From: CAIVPM01 sp964615145
GTDB lineage: Bacteria > Bacteroidota > Bacteroidia > Chitinophagales > Chitinophagaceae
Length of the DNA: 64,000 nt
Assembly: GCA_964615145.1 (NCBI GenBank)
Contig: CAZTOP010000010.1
Location: 1-64,000, forward strand
Direction: 5' to 3'
Below the pieces are notes generated by a model. The model made no database searches, was not told the DNA's origin, and saw nothing but the letters and a program-made list of their open reading frames with translations. A program made the position numbers and the translations under genes. Of the stretch, positions 51,201-59,328 are shown piece after piece (position 1 is the stretch's first letter; each line of letters starts with the position of its first letter).

Positions 51201-53129
51201 GGACAACCAAGTGCCACTAACGGCAATGCTAATGCAAATGGAATAAGAATTTTAGGTGGTACTAATATAAAAATTTATCATAATACACTTTCAATGAATG
51301 GGGCTGCAACTGGCTCAAATAATGGCTTTAGCTCGTGTATTTTACTTCTTGCAAATATTCCAGGGTTAGAAATTAAAAACAATATTTTATCAAATACTCA
51401 AACCTTTTCAGGATCTTCTTGTAATAACTACTGTATTTATGTAAATGTAACGGGTGTCTCATTTACAGATATTGATTACAATGATTATTATGGTGTGGCA
51501 GCATCAAATAGTTCATTTAAAATTGGATATGTAAATACTACCCCAAAAATTACTTTATCTGATTGGGCCAATTATTCAAATGGCGATGCACATTCTATTT
51601 CAGTAGACCCAGATTTTACTTCAAACAACGATTTGCATATTACTAACGGAAATACAATTTCCCTATTGGAATCAGCAGCTCCAATAGTTGGAAGTATTAC
51701 AACCGATATTGATAACGATGCAAGGCCTGGACCTGCTGGTTCAACAAATGGTGGTGCAATTTTAGGAAGAGCAGATATTGGTGCAGATGAATTTGACAGA
51801 AAACCTAACGATTGTAGTGTGCCATTAAGTATCACTATTTCAAACTTAACAAGCGGCACAGTAACCATTAATTTTGCACCTCCTTTTATTGCCCCATCAA
51901 ATGGATATGAATATGTAGTTTCAACTGTTACATTCCCACCAACAGGACCAGGAACTCCAATTTCTACTACTTCATTCAATTTAAATGGTCTTTTAGATAA
52001 CACTACTTATTACATCTATATGAGAAGTGCTTGTGGAAGTGGTAATTTCAGCAATTGGACATCAGTGGTTCAATTTACAACTGACTGCTTACCTACATCA
52101 ATTCCATATTTTGAAAATTTTAATTCAATTACACCTCCAAATTTACCAACATGCTACACAACACAAAACTTGAATACAGGTGGTTCAACTTGGTTTACTT
52201 CAACAGCTTGGATTGCAGGGGAACAAGGGTACTCAATTAAATATGCACCTAATGTAAATAGTGCAGCCAATAATTGGTTTTACTTACCTCCATTTACACT
52301 TACTGCCGGAAAACAATATGTACTTGGATTCAAATATTTAATGACAGGAAGTGCTACTACTTTTACTGAAAAAATGAAAATAGGATATGGTTTAGATAAT
52401 CTGGCGTCTGCAATGAACACTATTATTTTTGATAGTGCTAATATTAAAAATCAAAATAAATATTACAGGCCATCTATTACCTTTAGTGTACCAACAAGTG
52501 GTACTTACTTTATTGGTTTTAATGTTTATTCAGCAGCCAATCAGTCATCTTTATATGTCGATTCTATTTCCTTAACAGAGAATATTTTACCAATAAATTT
52601 ATATTCCTTCACAGGCTTACAAGATGGCGATGTTAATAAACTAGAATGGACAACCTTAACTGAAACAAATAATAAAGGATTTGAGTTGCAAAAAAGCGAG
52701 AATAATGACAATAATTATGTTGCTATAGGATTCATTAACTCTTCATCAAACAACGGTAATAGTAGCACTCAATTAAAATATTCATTTATAGATAAAAAAC
52801 TAAATAATGGTGTAAGTTATTATAGATTAAAGCAGGTAGATTTTAACGGCAAAACTAGTTTTAGCAGCATTGTTAAATTAACCAATAATATAAATAACAA
52901 TATTTCAATATATCCTAATCCTGCAAAAACTTTTATTAATATCAATGTTAAGGGAAATGCAGTTAACGGTATTGTTGAAATTATTGATATATACGGAAAG
53001 CCAATGTTATTAAAGCAAATGACAAAAGGGAACAATGTAATTTCAATAGAGCATCTTTCTAAAGGAGTATATATTGTAAATACAATAATAAATGAAAAGC
53101 GAGAAACTCAAAAATTAGTTATAAACTAA
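48255..53129 (+). CDS. Giant T9SS-secreted parallel beta-helix protein
   Basis: 1,624 residues from the ATG at 48255 (MQYFFTKVLKQFFLSCLVLF signal peptide); the TTG at 48228 is less likely. Two long right-handed beta-helix blocks (about residues 60-540 and 690-1170), rich in NNIIIDSN, NITNNFI and NGIRILGGTN words, each end with a near-copy of the motif RPGP.GS..GGA..DIGADEFD. Then come a fibronectin type III-like domain (about 1185-1275), a choice-of-anchor/cleaved-adhesin domain (IPYFENFNSITPPNLPTCYT, about 1280-1450) and a type A T9SS sorting domain (ISIYPNPAKTFININV, IVEIIDIYGKP, SKGVYIVNT). The beta-helix suggests polysaccharide binding or lysis; the target is unknown. Confidence 0.88.
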   Translation: MQYFFTKVLKQFFLSCLVLFVSSKAICQVSVSASQGVNSGSYTSVNAVFGAINSGIHKGTIVITVAGTTIEPNTPIPLYKSALPSSYTSILIKPQGNAVITCDTAFANARGLLEFVGADNVTINGDDPNTPNKQNLTIKVEPTAKDLVAAISLGSKGFSNNDGDSNIVIKNCNIIGNRTHQTDSKRSFGISFTNNMLVPTITNPSLTNSFAHSHSNIIIDSNNISKAYFGIYAAGNDTFPNSNIRIRGNNFGSIVPEDVIGQCAIYISNSCKIAGAESAIIEGNDITVGDGVSLGVQLHIAGLQIYNGNHGIVVNKNNIHDILHGPSASTAWGIFISGKDNTSINITNNFIRDIASGNNNASINGHFSTYGIYAYDDFKSLNITNNTVVLNTPNAGGGNVSNAVSACIQFPIGTATASKIINNILINNQPSTNAYCIITSDTANIYNAVVNNNSYYSTSGNVGWYKGAARFSLADWQLATNKDMASVYYQPSFVSSTDLHIIESTLSRIESAGMPVSITNISDDFDSQTRPGPIGSISGGAKNPDIGADEFDGIIEDVAAPMIMYAKVVKTCTNLDQTISNVQISDASGVPLTGTLVPRIYFKKNSGFWVSNAGIKNSGTQYDGLWSFTISSSMMGGVNANDIVSYFIVAQDIATSPNIGSMPVGATMTNVNTLGIEPPKIYSYLVGSSLGGTYTVGTGGNFATITDAVNAYKASCLTDNVIFSLISNTYVNEILPITIELHPDASATRTLTIKPAVGNNIDMGVDAANVFIIKGAAFVTIDGSNNASNTQNFKITNTKTAASNIIQIASLGNGKGSSHIIIKNMEIIAGDFSLANIKGIDLSGADNNYITINNCKIDNAYVGISALNTSSTNMMDSINISNNQIGTNLAHSIGFRGIELSAVNNFTISSNIIKNLYTDAFRFVTGIDISPKVTNGRLEKNTIQDIFNDYSSGWGSFGISLTSSNGVTEILIANNFISGITTGQPSATNGNANANGIRILGGTNIKIYHNTLSMNGAATGSNNGFSSCILLLANIPGLEIKNNILSNTQTFSGSSCNNYCIYVNVTGVSFTDIDYNDYYGVAASNSSFKIGYVNTTPKITLSDWANYSNGDAHSISVDPDFTSNNDLHITNGNTISLLESAAPIVGSITTDIDNDARPGPAGSTNGGAILGRADIGADEFDRKPNDCSVPLSITISNLTSGTVTINFAPPFIAPSNGYEYVVSTVTFPPTGPGTPISTTSFNLNGLLDNTTYYIYMRSACGSGNFSNWTSVVQFTTDCLPTSIPYFENFNSITPPNLPTCYTTQNLNTGGSTWFTSTAWIAGEQGYSIKYAPNVNSAANNWFYLPPFTLTAGKQYVLGFKYLMTGSATTFTEKMKIGYGLDNLASAMNTIIFDSANIKNQNKYYRPSITFSVPTSGTYFIGFNVYSAANQSSLYVDSISLTENILPINLYSFTGLQDGDVNKLEWTTLTETNNKGFELQKSENNDNNYVAIGFINSSSNNGNSSTQLKYSFIDKKLNNGVSYYRLKQVDFNGKTSFSSIVKLTNNINNNISIYPNPAKTFININVKGNAVNGIVEIIDIYGKPMLLKQMTKGNNVISIEHLSKGVYIVNTIINEKRETQKLVIN

Positions 53130-53149
53130 TTTTTATTATTATCCTGGCT

Positions 53150-53189
53150 AAAAGCCCTGAAAGTATTCAATATTTTCAGGGCTTTTTTA
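53150..53189 (+). terminator. Terminator after the beta-helix protein gene
   Basis: AAAAGCCCTGAAA and TTTCAGGGCTTTT pair perfectly (13 bp), followed by TT. Confidence 0.85.
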
Positions 53190-53233
53190 TAAACACTTTT
53201 TATTTGAAATTTATAAATCTATACTTTTATACC

Positions 53234-53530
53234 ATGAAAAAATTGTTGCCTTATTTTACTAATAAATATTTGATCTCTGGTTTATTCCTAGTAGTATGGG
53301 TATTATTTTTCGATGAAAATGATTATTTCAGTACACAAACATCTAGGTTAAAAGAATTATCATTGCTTAATAAAAAGAAGGAGTATTATAAAAAAGAAAT
53401 TGAAACCGCTAAGCAGGAACTTACCGATATTCAAAACAGTCCCGAAGCATTAGAAAAATTTGCACGGGAACATTATATGATGAAAAAAAATGGAGAAGAT
53501 ATTTATATAATAGAAAATCCACAACCATAG
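53234..53530 (+). CDS. FtsB/DivIC-like septum formation initiator protein
   Basis: 98 residues from ATG 53234 (MKKLLPYFTNKYLISGLFLV). One transmembrane helix (about residues 12-27) is followed by a coiled coil (LKELSLLNKKKEYYKKEIET) and the conserved end PEALEKFAREHYMMKKNGED, the family hallmark. It bridges division proteins in the inner membrane. The open frame extends upstream to 53204 but that ATG lies just after the previous terminator and would weaken the N-terminal topology. Confidence 0.85.
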   Translation: MKKLLPYFTNKYLISGLFLVVWVLFFDENDYFSTQTSRLKELSLLNKKKEYYKKEIETAKQELTDIQNSPEALEKFAREHYMMKKNGEDIYIIENPQP

Positions 53531-53599
53531 TTTTTGGCATTACACAATAAAAGTTATCCACAGGCGTTTATTATTAACATTCCGCATCTACCCTTCGAA

Positions 53600-53620
53600 A
53601 GCTGTAAATTTATAACAGCT
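53600..53620. repeat. Short inverted repeat in front of the next gene
   Basis: AGCTGT and ACAGCT, 9 bases apart, 16 bases before ATG 53636. A perfect DnaA-box sequence TTATCCACA lies upstream at 53554-53562. Role unclear. Confidence 0.3.
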
Positions 53621-53635
53621 AATACTAATAGATGT

Positions 53636-53875
53636 ATGCGAAAATTTTCTCAACAGCAACTTATGCAGTTTTTGTATGAAGAAGCATCGCCGATATTAAA
53701 AATGGCGATTGACAAAGCCTTGCAATCTGATCTTGAACTGCAAAACGAAATTAAATTACTTAAGAAAACTCAAAAACAAATAAACGATTTGAAAAAGAAA
53801 ACATTGGTGCCAAGTAAAAAAACAATCGATGCAATTATGGAGTATGCAAGACAAACTGCATCAAAAAAAGCATAA
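53636..53875 (+). CDS. Small conserved helical protein of unknown function
   Basis: 79 residues from ATG 53636 (MRKFSQQQLMQFLYEEASPI). It is all-helical and charged, with a leucine/isoleucine heptad part (LELQNEIKLLKKTQKQINDL) and a basic end (TASKKA). Similar small proteins are seen in related Bacteroidota (general impression, not checked). The frame is open upstream to 53534 but those codons look non-coding. It may be a small regulator or anti-factor; no function is claimed. Confidence 0.55.
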   Translation: MRKFSQQQLMQFLYEEASPILKMAIDKALQSDLELQNEIKLLKKTQKQINDLKKKTLVPSKKTIDAIMEYARQTASKKA

Positions 53876-53957
53876 ATTGGTTTAAATAATCCATACAATT
53901 TAGGACATCTAATACTATCCTATATTTATACATTATCAATATTGCTTTAAAAACAAT

Positions 53958-54719
53958 ATGCAATCTTCTTTTGTAAATTACAACATTTCTAATGCCATTG
54001 GAGTTATAGAGTTTTTTTCTCCAAACCACAACTCTCTTCCTTCAAAAGTATTGTCAGACTTAGCTTTTGCCATTGCTCAAGCTTCTGATGATATTAACTG
54101 TAAAGTCATTATTTTAAAAAGCTCAGGAGATAAAACTTTTTGTGCAGGGGCAAGTTTTGATGAGCTTATTTCAATTGAAAATACTCAGCAAGGATTACAA
54201 TTTTTCAGTGGTTTTGCTAATGTAATTAATGCAATGCGAAAATCACCAAAGTTTATTATTGGTTGTGTACAAGGAAAGGCGATTGGAGGTGGTGTTGGTT
54301 TAGCAAGTGCCTGTGATTACACCTTTGCTACAAAACATGCATTGGTAAAATTAAGTGAATTGGCTGTGGGCATTGGTCCGTTTGTGGTGGGACCTGCGGT
54401 AGAGCGTAAAATAGGAACTTCGGCTGCTTATGAAATGGCAATTGATGCATCAAATTTTAGAACAGCCGAATGGGCAAAACAAAAAGGACTATATGCTGAA
54501 GTTTTTGAGGATAAAGCAGAAATGGAACAATTTGCCGTAGCTTTTGCAAATAATTTATCCACACAAAGTGCCGAGGCAATGAGTGAAATCAAAAGAGCAT
54601 TTTGGAGTGGCACAGAACATTGGGATGATTTATTAATGCAGCGTGCAGCCATTAGTGGAAAACTGGTTTTAAGCAATTTTACAAAAGAATTTATTAAGCA
54701 ATTTAAAGCTAAAAATTAG
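53958..54719 (+). CDS. Enoyl-CoA hydratase/isomerase family protein
   Basis: 253 residues of the crotonase fold. The oxyanion-hole segments are DKTFCAGASFDEL (about residues 60-72) and GKAIGGGVGLASACDYTFA (about 108-126), and the catalytic glutamate lies in KLSELAVGIGPFVVGPAVER. Similar proteins act as enoyl-CoA or methylglutaconyl-CoA hydratases or as PaaG-type isomerases; the exact substrate is open. It stands alone, about 40 kb from paaABCD. The MarR operator seen at marR and etfB is not found in front of it. Confidence 0.87.
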   Translation: MQSSFVNYNISNAIGVIEFFSPNHNSLPSKVLSDLAFAIAQASDDINCKVIILKSSGDKTFCAGASFDELISIENTQQGLQFFSGFANVINAMRKSPKFIIGCVQGKAIGGGVGLASACDYTFATKHALVKLSELAVGIGPFVVGPAVERKIGTSAAYEMAIDASNFRTAEWAKQKGLYAEVFEDKAEMEQFAVAFANNLSTQSAEAMSEIKRAFWSGTEHWDDLLMQRAAISGKLVLSNFTKEFIKQFKAKN

Positions 54720-54722
54720 CAG

Positions 54723-55469
54723 TTATTCTAGCACTTCTTTTAACACCTCTAAACTTCTTAACTCTATAAAGTTGGAAATATGTAGTGCAAAATATTGAAT
54801 GTAGTATTCAATTAATGCTCTGCGTATTGATTGGTTCAGTTTCAAATTTTCTAGTTCATCAATACTTTTTAAATTAATAATATTTGTAGTTATTGTAGCT
54901 AGATTGCCTTCAATAAAATATGAATGTATCGGACGTTCAGAAACGTAATATCCATCTTGTAAATCAAGTATTGGAGTGATTAATGAATAGTCGCCTTGTA
55001 TCCCTAAACCCATTTGTTCACCAAGCTTTAAACTAAAGTATAATGGAAAGTTAGCAGCAATAGTGATACTCGCTGTATCTAATTTTATCAGGCAATTTTC
55101 GATGTAATAAAATAAATCTGGATTGCTCTCTGGCTGTTTAATACTATGTTGTATTAACTCAATAGCAAACATAGCCACAGCATTTTTTATGATGTCGTAA
55201 GGAATTTCATTATATAAATATGCCCATTGAAATTCTTTTATAAATTGAAGTTGCTTTAACTCGTTATGATAAACTTGTAAATCTAAAATGCTAGCGGGGG
55301 TAAAATAATTAATATTGCTAGCACCTTTTTTGCTCGTTTTTCTAGCACCTTTAATAATATAACTCTGCAAGCCAAATAGTTCTGTGTAAATATTGGCAAT
55401 GATACTTGTGTCGCCGTATTTAACACACCTTAATACAATGCCTTTTGTTTTATGAATGGTGTCGCTCAA
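54723..55469 (-). CDS. recO: DNA repair protein RecO
   Basis: 248 residues starting with TTG at 55469 (MSDTIHKTKGIVLRCVKYGD). The N-terminal OB fold includes TSIIANIYTELFGLQSYIIK and GARKTSKKGASNINYFTPAS, typical of RecO; the rest is helical. RecO loads RecA with RecR at gaps coated by SSB. The zinc-finger cysteines of some RecO proteins are not evident, as in other Bacteroidota. ruvC lies upstream on the same strand with a 40-base gap. Confidence 0.9.
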   Translation of the reverse strand: MSDTIHKTKGIVLRCVKYGDTSIIANIYTELFGLQSYIIKGARKTSKKGASNINYFTPASILDLQVYHNELKQLQFIKEFQWAYLYNEIPYDIIKNAVAMFAIELIQHSIKQPESNPDLFYYIENCLIKLDTASITIAANFPLYFSLKLGEQMGLGIQGDYSLITPILDLQDGYYVSERPIHSYFIEGNLATITTNIINLKSIDELENLKLNQSIRRALIEYYIQYFALHISNFIELRSLEVLKEVLE

Positions 55470-55509
55470 TTTGAATTGTTAGTTATAAAGTTTTCTGAGA
55501 ATGGATTTT

Positions 55510-56073
55510 TTATTTCACTTTTACTCTGGTAGGGTTTTTTGAAATAAAATCATCCCACCCTTTAATTGCCTTACCCTTTAGCATTATTGCATTAGACGAT
55601 TGATAATGGTGGCATAATGCTACTGCTAAAGCATCTGTGGCATCAAAGTATTGTGGTTTTTCTTCAATATTCAAAACTGTTTGTAGCATTTTCCAAACCT
55701 GGTCTTTATCTGCATTTCCATTACCTGTAATAGATTGTTTTATTTTTTTTGGAGAATATTCAGTAACCTCTAAGCCCCCTTGCATAGCTGCTGCAATTGC
55801 CACACCTTGGGCTCTGCCTAGCTTTAACATACTTTGTACATTTTTTCCAAAAAATGGTGCTTCAATTGCAAATGAGTAAGGGCGATACAATTTTATTAAT
55901 TCAACAATTTTAGTGTGTATTTTTTCGAGCCTTTCATAAATATCTTTATGTTTAGTAAGTTTTAGAACATCCATTAATAAAACCTGAGTTTGATTTCCTG
56001 TAATTTTTAAAAGTGCATAACCCATTACTTGTGTGCCAGGGTCAACCCCAAGTATAATTTTTGTTTCTTTCAT
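55510..56073 (-). CDS. ruvC: Holliday-junction resolvase RuvC
   Basis: 187 residues. The four acidic metal-binding residues are in ILGVDPGTQVMGYALL (Asp about 10), FAIEAPFFGKNVQSMLKLG (Glu about 71) and DATDALAVALCHHYQ (two Asp near 143-146). KKIKQSITGNGNADKDQVWK is the conserved DNA-contact block. It cleaves Holliday junctions with RuvAB. ATG at 56073 is clear. It is transcribed with recO, both on the minus strand within a plus-strand stretch. Confidence 0.94.
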   Translation of the reverse strand: MKETKIILGVDPGTQVMGYALLKITGNQTQVLLMDVLKLTKHKDIYERLEKIHTKIVELIKLYRPYSFAIEAPFFGKNVQSMLKLGRAQGVAIAAAMQGGLEVTEYSPKKIKQSITGNGNADKDQVWKMLQTVLNIEEKPQYFDATDALAVALCHHYQSSNAIMLKGKAIKGWDDFISKNPTRVKVK

Positions 56074-56204
56074 CTTTGCTGCTAAAGTAGTTATTTATTA
56101 CTTAAACTTTTTTGACTATGTTTATTGAATGGTAACGTATATTTTTGAAAATTATTCTAGTTAATTTTAAAACATTAGCTTAAAATTCCTTAAGAACAAA
56201 TCGC

Positions 56205-57191
56205 TTGAACAAGAAATTTAAAATATTTACTAACTATATACTGGGTCCAGTAATTTTTATATGGTTTTCCATTTCTATTTACAATCAAATAACCAAGCAT
56301 AAAGATTTGCAAAATACTTGGAAGGAGTTATCAAATTTATCTAATCAAGATTGGGCTTTCGTATTATTAGCATTTGCACTAATGTTTTTAAATTGGGGTT
56401 TAGAAACTAAAAAGTGGCAGATACTAATCCAAAGTATTGAAAAGATTAAGTTTTTAAAAGCATTTAAAGCTGTTTTTAGTGGTCAGGCATTTGCATTAAA
56501 TACTATCAATAATTTAGGAGAATATGTAGGAAGAGTTTTATTTTTAAATGAAGGCAATCGGTTAAGAGCTGTATCATTAACAATGGTAGGTAGTTTAAGC
56601 CAGGTGATAGTAACTTTTATCATGGGCTTTTTAGCTTTGTTTTCTTCAAGAATATTATTTGAAAAAAATGGATTAGGTAACGGCGGTGTAAATGTTTTTT
56701 GGTACAATGGACTAATGTTTGTTTTGTTTACCTGTACAGTGCTTTTAACAATGGTTTATTTTAGTTTAAGCTGGATTACAAAAGCCGTAGAAAAATTACC
56801 ATTTGTTCGCAAGTATGCTTTTCTTATTCAAAAGGTAGAAGACTTTGAAACGAAAGATTTAACAAAAGTTTTGCTTTTTTCTTTTTTAAGGTACGTTGTA
56901 TTTGTGGTGCAATATTTATTAATGTTAAAGGTATTTAAGGTAGAAGCTAATGTATTGTTGTTAGCACTAATGGTTTGCATTTTTTTATTAATATTGGCCA
57001 TAGTGCCTACTGTAGCTTTAACCGAAGTTGGGTTACGTGGACAAATAAGTATTCAGCTAATTGGATTATTAAGCACTAATACGGCTGGTATTGTTTTTAC
57101 AGCAACTGCAATATGGCTTATCAATCGGGTGTTTCCAGCATTGGCAGGAAGTTTGTTTATGTTAGGAGTAAAGATTTTTAAACGACAGTAA
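56205..57191 (+). CDS. Flippase-like integral membrane protein (LPG synthase TM-like, UPF0104)
   Basis: 328 residues starting with TTG at 56205 (no ATG nearby). About eight hydrophobic helices: ILGPVIFIWFSISIY, WAFVLLAFALMFLNWGLET, SLSQVIVTFIMGFLALFSS, FVLFTCTVLLTMVYFSLSWI, FLRYVVFVVQYLLMLKVF, VLLLALMVCIFLLILAIV, and two more near the end. EVGLRGQISIQLIGLLSTNT and NTINNLGEYVGRVLFLNEGN are typical of the family. The DUF3108 gene follows 32 bases later. Lipid flipping or transfer is inferred. Confidence 0.8.
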   Translation: MNKKFKIFTNYILGPVIFIWFSISIYNQITKHKDLQNTWKELSNLSNQDWAFVLLAFALMFLNWGLETKKWQILIQSIEKIKFLKAFKAVFSGQAFALNTINNLGEYVGRVLFLNEGNRLRAVSLTMVGSLSQVIVTFIMGFLALFSSRILFEKNGLGNGGVNVFWYNGLMFVLFTCTVLLTMVYFSLSWITKAVEKLPFVRKYAFLIQKVEDFETKDLTKVLLFSFLRYVVFVVQYLLMLKVFKVEANVLLLALMVCIFLLILAIVPTVALTEVGLRGQISIQLIGLLSTNTAGIVFTATAIWLINRVFPALAGSLFMLGVKIFKRQ

Positions 57192-57223
57192 ATACTGTTA
57201 TTTATCTCACCAAATAAAATGTA

Positions 57224-58018
57224 ATGAAAAAAATTATTTTAATATTTACCCTGCTTACAAGTATTTCAGTACAATTAACTGCTGGAGACGATTTTTGTGG
57301 CATTTACAACAAAGCCTTTCAAAATGGCGAAAAAATTTACTTTAATATTTATTATTCTGTAGTTGGATTGTATGTAAATGCTGGCAATGCAACGTTTACA
57401 ACAACATTAGAAAATTACAATAACAAGCCAGTATATCATGTAGTTGGTGATGGTTCAAGTAATAGTAAGTATGACTGGATTTTTAAAGTTAGAGATAAAT
57501 ACGAAACTTATTTCGATACAGCCACCTTACAGCCATATAAATTTTTAAGAGATGTAAATGAAGGAGGGTTTAAGATTTATGAAAATGTAACCTTTAATCA
57601 AAAAGCTAATACTGCTATCACAGCTAAAGGGGTTTATAAAATTCCTAATTGTATTCAAGATGTTTTAAGTGCAATTTATTATGCAAGAAATATGAATTTC
57701 GATAGCTATAAAATAGACGATAAAATTCCATTCAATATGTTTTTAGATAATGAAGTATATAACCTTTATATCAAATATCTTGGCAAGGAAACAATTAAAA
57801 CAAAGTTTGGCAAATTCAATGCTATAAAATTTAAGCCACTGCTTATTAAAGGAACTATTTTTGAAGGGGGAGAAAATATGACTGTATGGGTTAGTGATGA
57901 TGCAAATCATATTCCTTTAAGAATAGAAAGCCCCATTGTTGTTGGTTCAGTAAAAGTTGATATGATGGGTTTTGAAAACTTACGTTATCCATTAACCTCA
58001 ATGTTAAAGCAATACTAA
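57224..58018 (+). CDS. DUF3108-family secreted protein
   Basis: 264 residues with a signal peptide (MKKIILIFTLLTSISVQLTA). The mature part matches DUF3108: GEKIYFNIYYSVVGLYVNAG (GE..Y...Y....G...G), YHVVGDGSSNSKYDWIFKVR, DKYETYFDTATLQPYKFLRD, and the late NMTVWVSDDANHIPLRIESP. Members are periplasmic or outer-membrane beta-rich proteins of unknown role. It follows the membrane protein and may be co-transcribed. Confidence 0.85.
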   Translation: MKKIILIFTLLTSISVQLTAGDDFCGIYNKAFQNGEKIYFNIYYSVVGLYVNAGNATFTTTLENYNNKPVYHVVGDGSSNSKYDWIFKVRDKYETYFDTATLQPYKFLRDVNEGGFKIYENVTFNQKANTAITAKGVYKIPNCIQDVLSAIYYARNMNFDSYKIDDKIPFNMFLDNEVYNLYIKYLGKETIKTKFGKFNAIKFKPLLIKGTIFEGGENMTVWVSDDANHIPLRIESPIVVGSVKVDMMGFENLRYPLTSMLKQY

Positions 58019-58056
58019 TTCAGTTTTATTTATAAGGTTCTAAAATTATCTTCATA

Positions 58057-58716
58057 GTGACAAGAAAACAACGATATCAGCACGTTATTAACTATTTTTT
58101 AGAGCATAGCCCTAACGCAGAAACTGAATTAATTTACGATACGCCATATCAACTATTAGTGGCTGTAATATTATCTGCTCAATGTACCGATGTAAGAGTT
58201 AATTTAACAACACCAGCAATATTTAATAAATATCCATCGCCTGTTGAATTGGCTAAAGCTAGTTTTGATGAATTATTTCCATTAATCAAGAGTATTTCTT
58301 ATCCTAACAATAAAACAAAACATTTAATTGGGATGGCAAATATGTTATTGGATAAATTTGGTGGCACTATTCCAATGACGGTTGAGGAGTTAATACAACT
58401 TCCCGGTGTTGGAAGAAAAACAGCCAATGTAATTACCAGCGTCATAGACAATCAGCCTAATATGGCTGTGGATACACATGTTTTTAGAGTTAGTCATCGA
58501 TTGGGTTTAGTTGCTAAAACTGCTAAAACTCCCTTGGCTGTCGAATTACAACTTATAAAGGAGTTTCCTAAAGAGCTTATACATAAAGCACATCATTGGT
58601 TAATACTTCATGGCCGATATACTTGTTTAGCCCGAAACCCCAAGTGCAATAATTGTGGGTTAACAAATGAGTGCTTGTATTATAAAAAAGAATTTGTAGA
58701 AAATAGATCTAAATAG
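58057..58716 (+). CDS. nth: Endonuclease III (DNA glycosylase/AP lyase)
   Basis: 219 residues starting with GTG at 58057. Hallmarks: ILSAQCTDVRVN (about residue 38-49), the helix-hairpin-helix ELIQLPGVGRKTANVI with the catalytic lysine at its end, the catalytic aspartate in MAVDTHVFRVSHRLGL, and the iron-sulfur loop C-x6-C-x2-C-x5-C (CLARNPKCNNCGLTNEC). It removes oxidised pyrimidines and nicks the abasic site. It lies 38 bases after the DUF3108 gene. Confidence 0.95.
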   Translation: MTRKQRYQHVINYFLEHSPNAETELIYDTPYQLLVAVILSAQCTDVRVNLTTPAIFNKYPSPVELAKASFDELFPLIKSISYPNNKTKHLIGMANMLLDKFGGTIPMTVEELIQLPGVGRKTANVITSVIDNQPNMAVDTHVFRVSHRLGLVAKTAKTPLAVELQLIKEFPKELIHKAHHWLILHGRYTCLARNPKCNNCGLTNECLYYKKEFVENRSK

Positions 58717-58722
58717 AATGCT

Positions 58723-59328
58723 TTGAATTTTCTCGCACACGCATATTTGTCTTTCGATGACCCGGAAATTTTATTGGGTAATATGATTAGTGATTTTGTT
58801 AAGGGCAACCAAAAATTAAACTATCCAGTAAAAATTCAAAAAGGAATAATGCTGCACAGGTTTATTGATGAATATACCGATAAGCATACAGCCACTATAA
58901 ATGCTAAACAATTTTTTAAAGCAGAACTTGGTTTATATTCTGGAGCATTTATAGATGTAGTGTACGATTATTTTTTAGCTAACGACTTTAATGAGTTTAA
59001 TTCAGATTGTGCACTTGAAAATTTTGCAGTAAGTTGTTACTATAATTTAGAAAAAAATTCAAATTATTTTCCTGCATCTTTTCAGCTTCCTTTTCAATCA
59101 ATGAAAACACATAATTGGCTGGTGAATTATAAAAATGATGTTGGTATTCAAAAAAGTTTTGATTCTTTAACAAATAGGGCTAAGTATATCAATCATAAGC
59201 ACAATGCTTTTGCTATATTTTTAGAGAATAAAGAAAATCTTAAAATTCAGTATGATATTTTTTTTAAAGACATAAAACAATTTGCTTTGCAAAAAATAAT
59301 ATCACTACATAACAATAAAATATTATGA
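58723..59328 (+). CDS. acpH: Acyl carrier protein phosphodiesterase (DUF479)
   Basis: 201 residues starting with TTG at 58723 (MNFLAHAYLSFDDPEILLGN). The family pattern is clear: NMISDFVKGNQKLNYPVKIQ, GIMLHRFIDEYTDKHTATIN, YSGAFIDVVYDYFLANDFNE. The enzyme removes phosphopantetheine from holo-ACP. It begins 6 bases after nth and overlaps the next gene by 4 bases (ATGA), so nth, acpH and the DUF2911 gene are translated as one unit. Confidence 0.88.
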   Translation: MNFLAHAYLSFDDPEILLGNMISDFVKGNQKLNYPVKIQKGIMLHRFIDEYTDKHTATINAKQFFKAELGLYSGAFIDVVYDYFLANDFNEFNSDCALENFAVSCYYNLEKNSNYFPASFQLPFQSMKTHNWLVNYKNDVGIQKSFDSLTNRAKYINHKHNAFAIFLENKENLKIQYDIFFKDIKQFALQKIISLHNNKIL

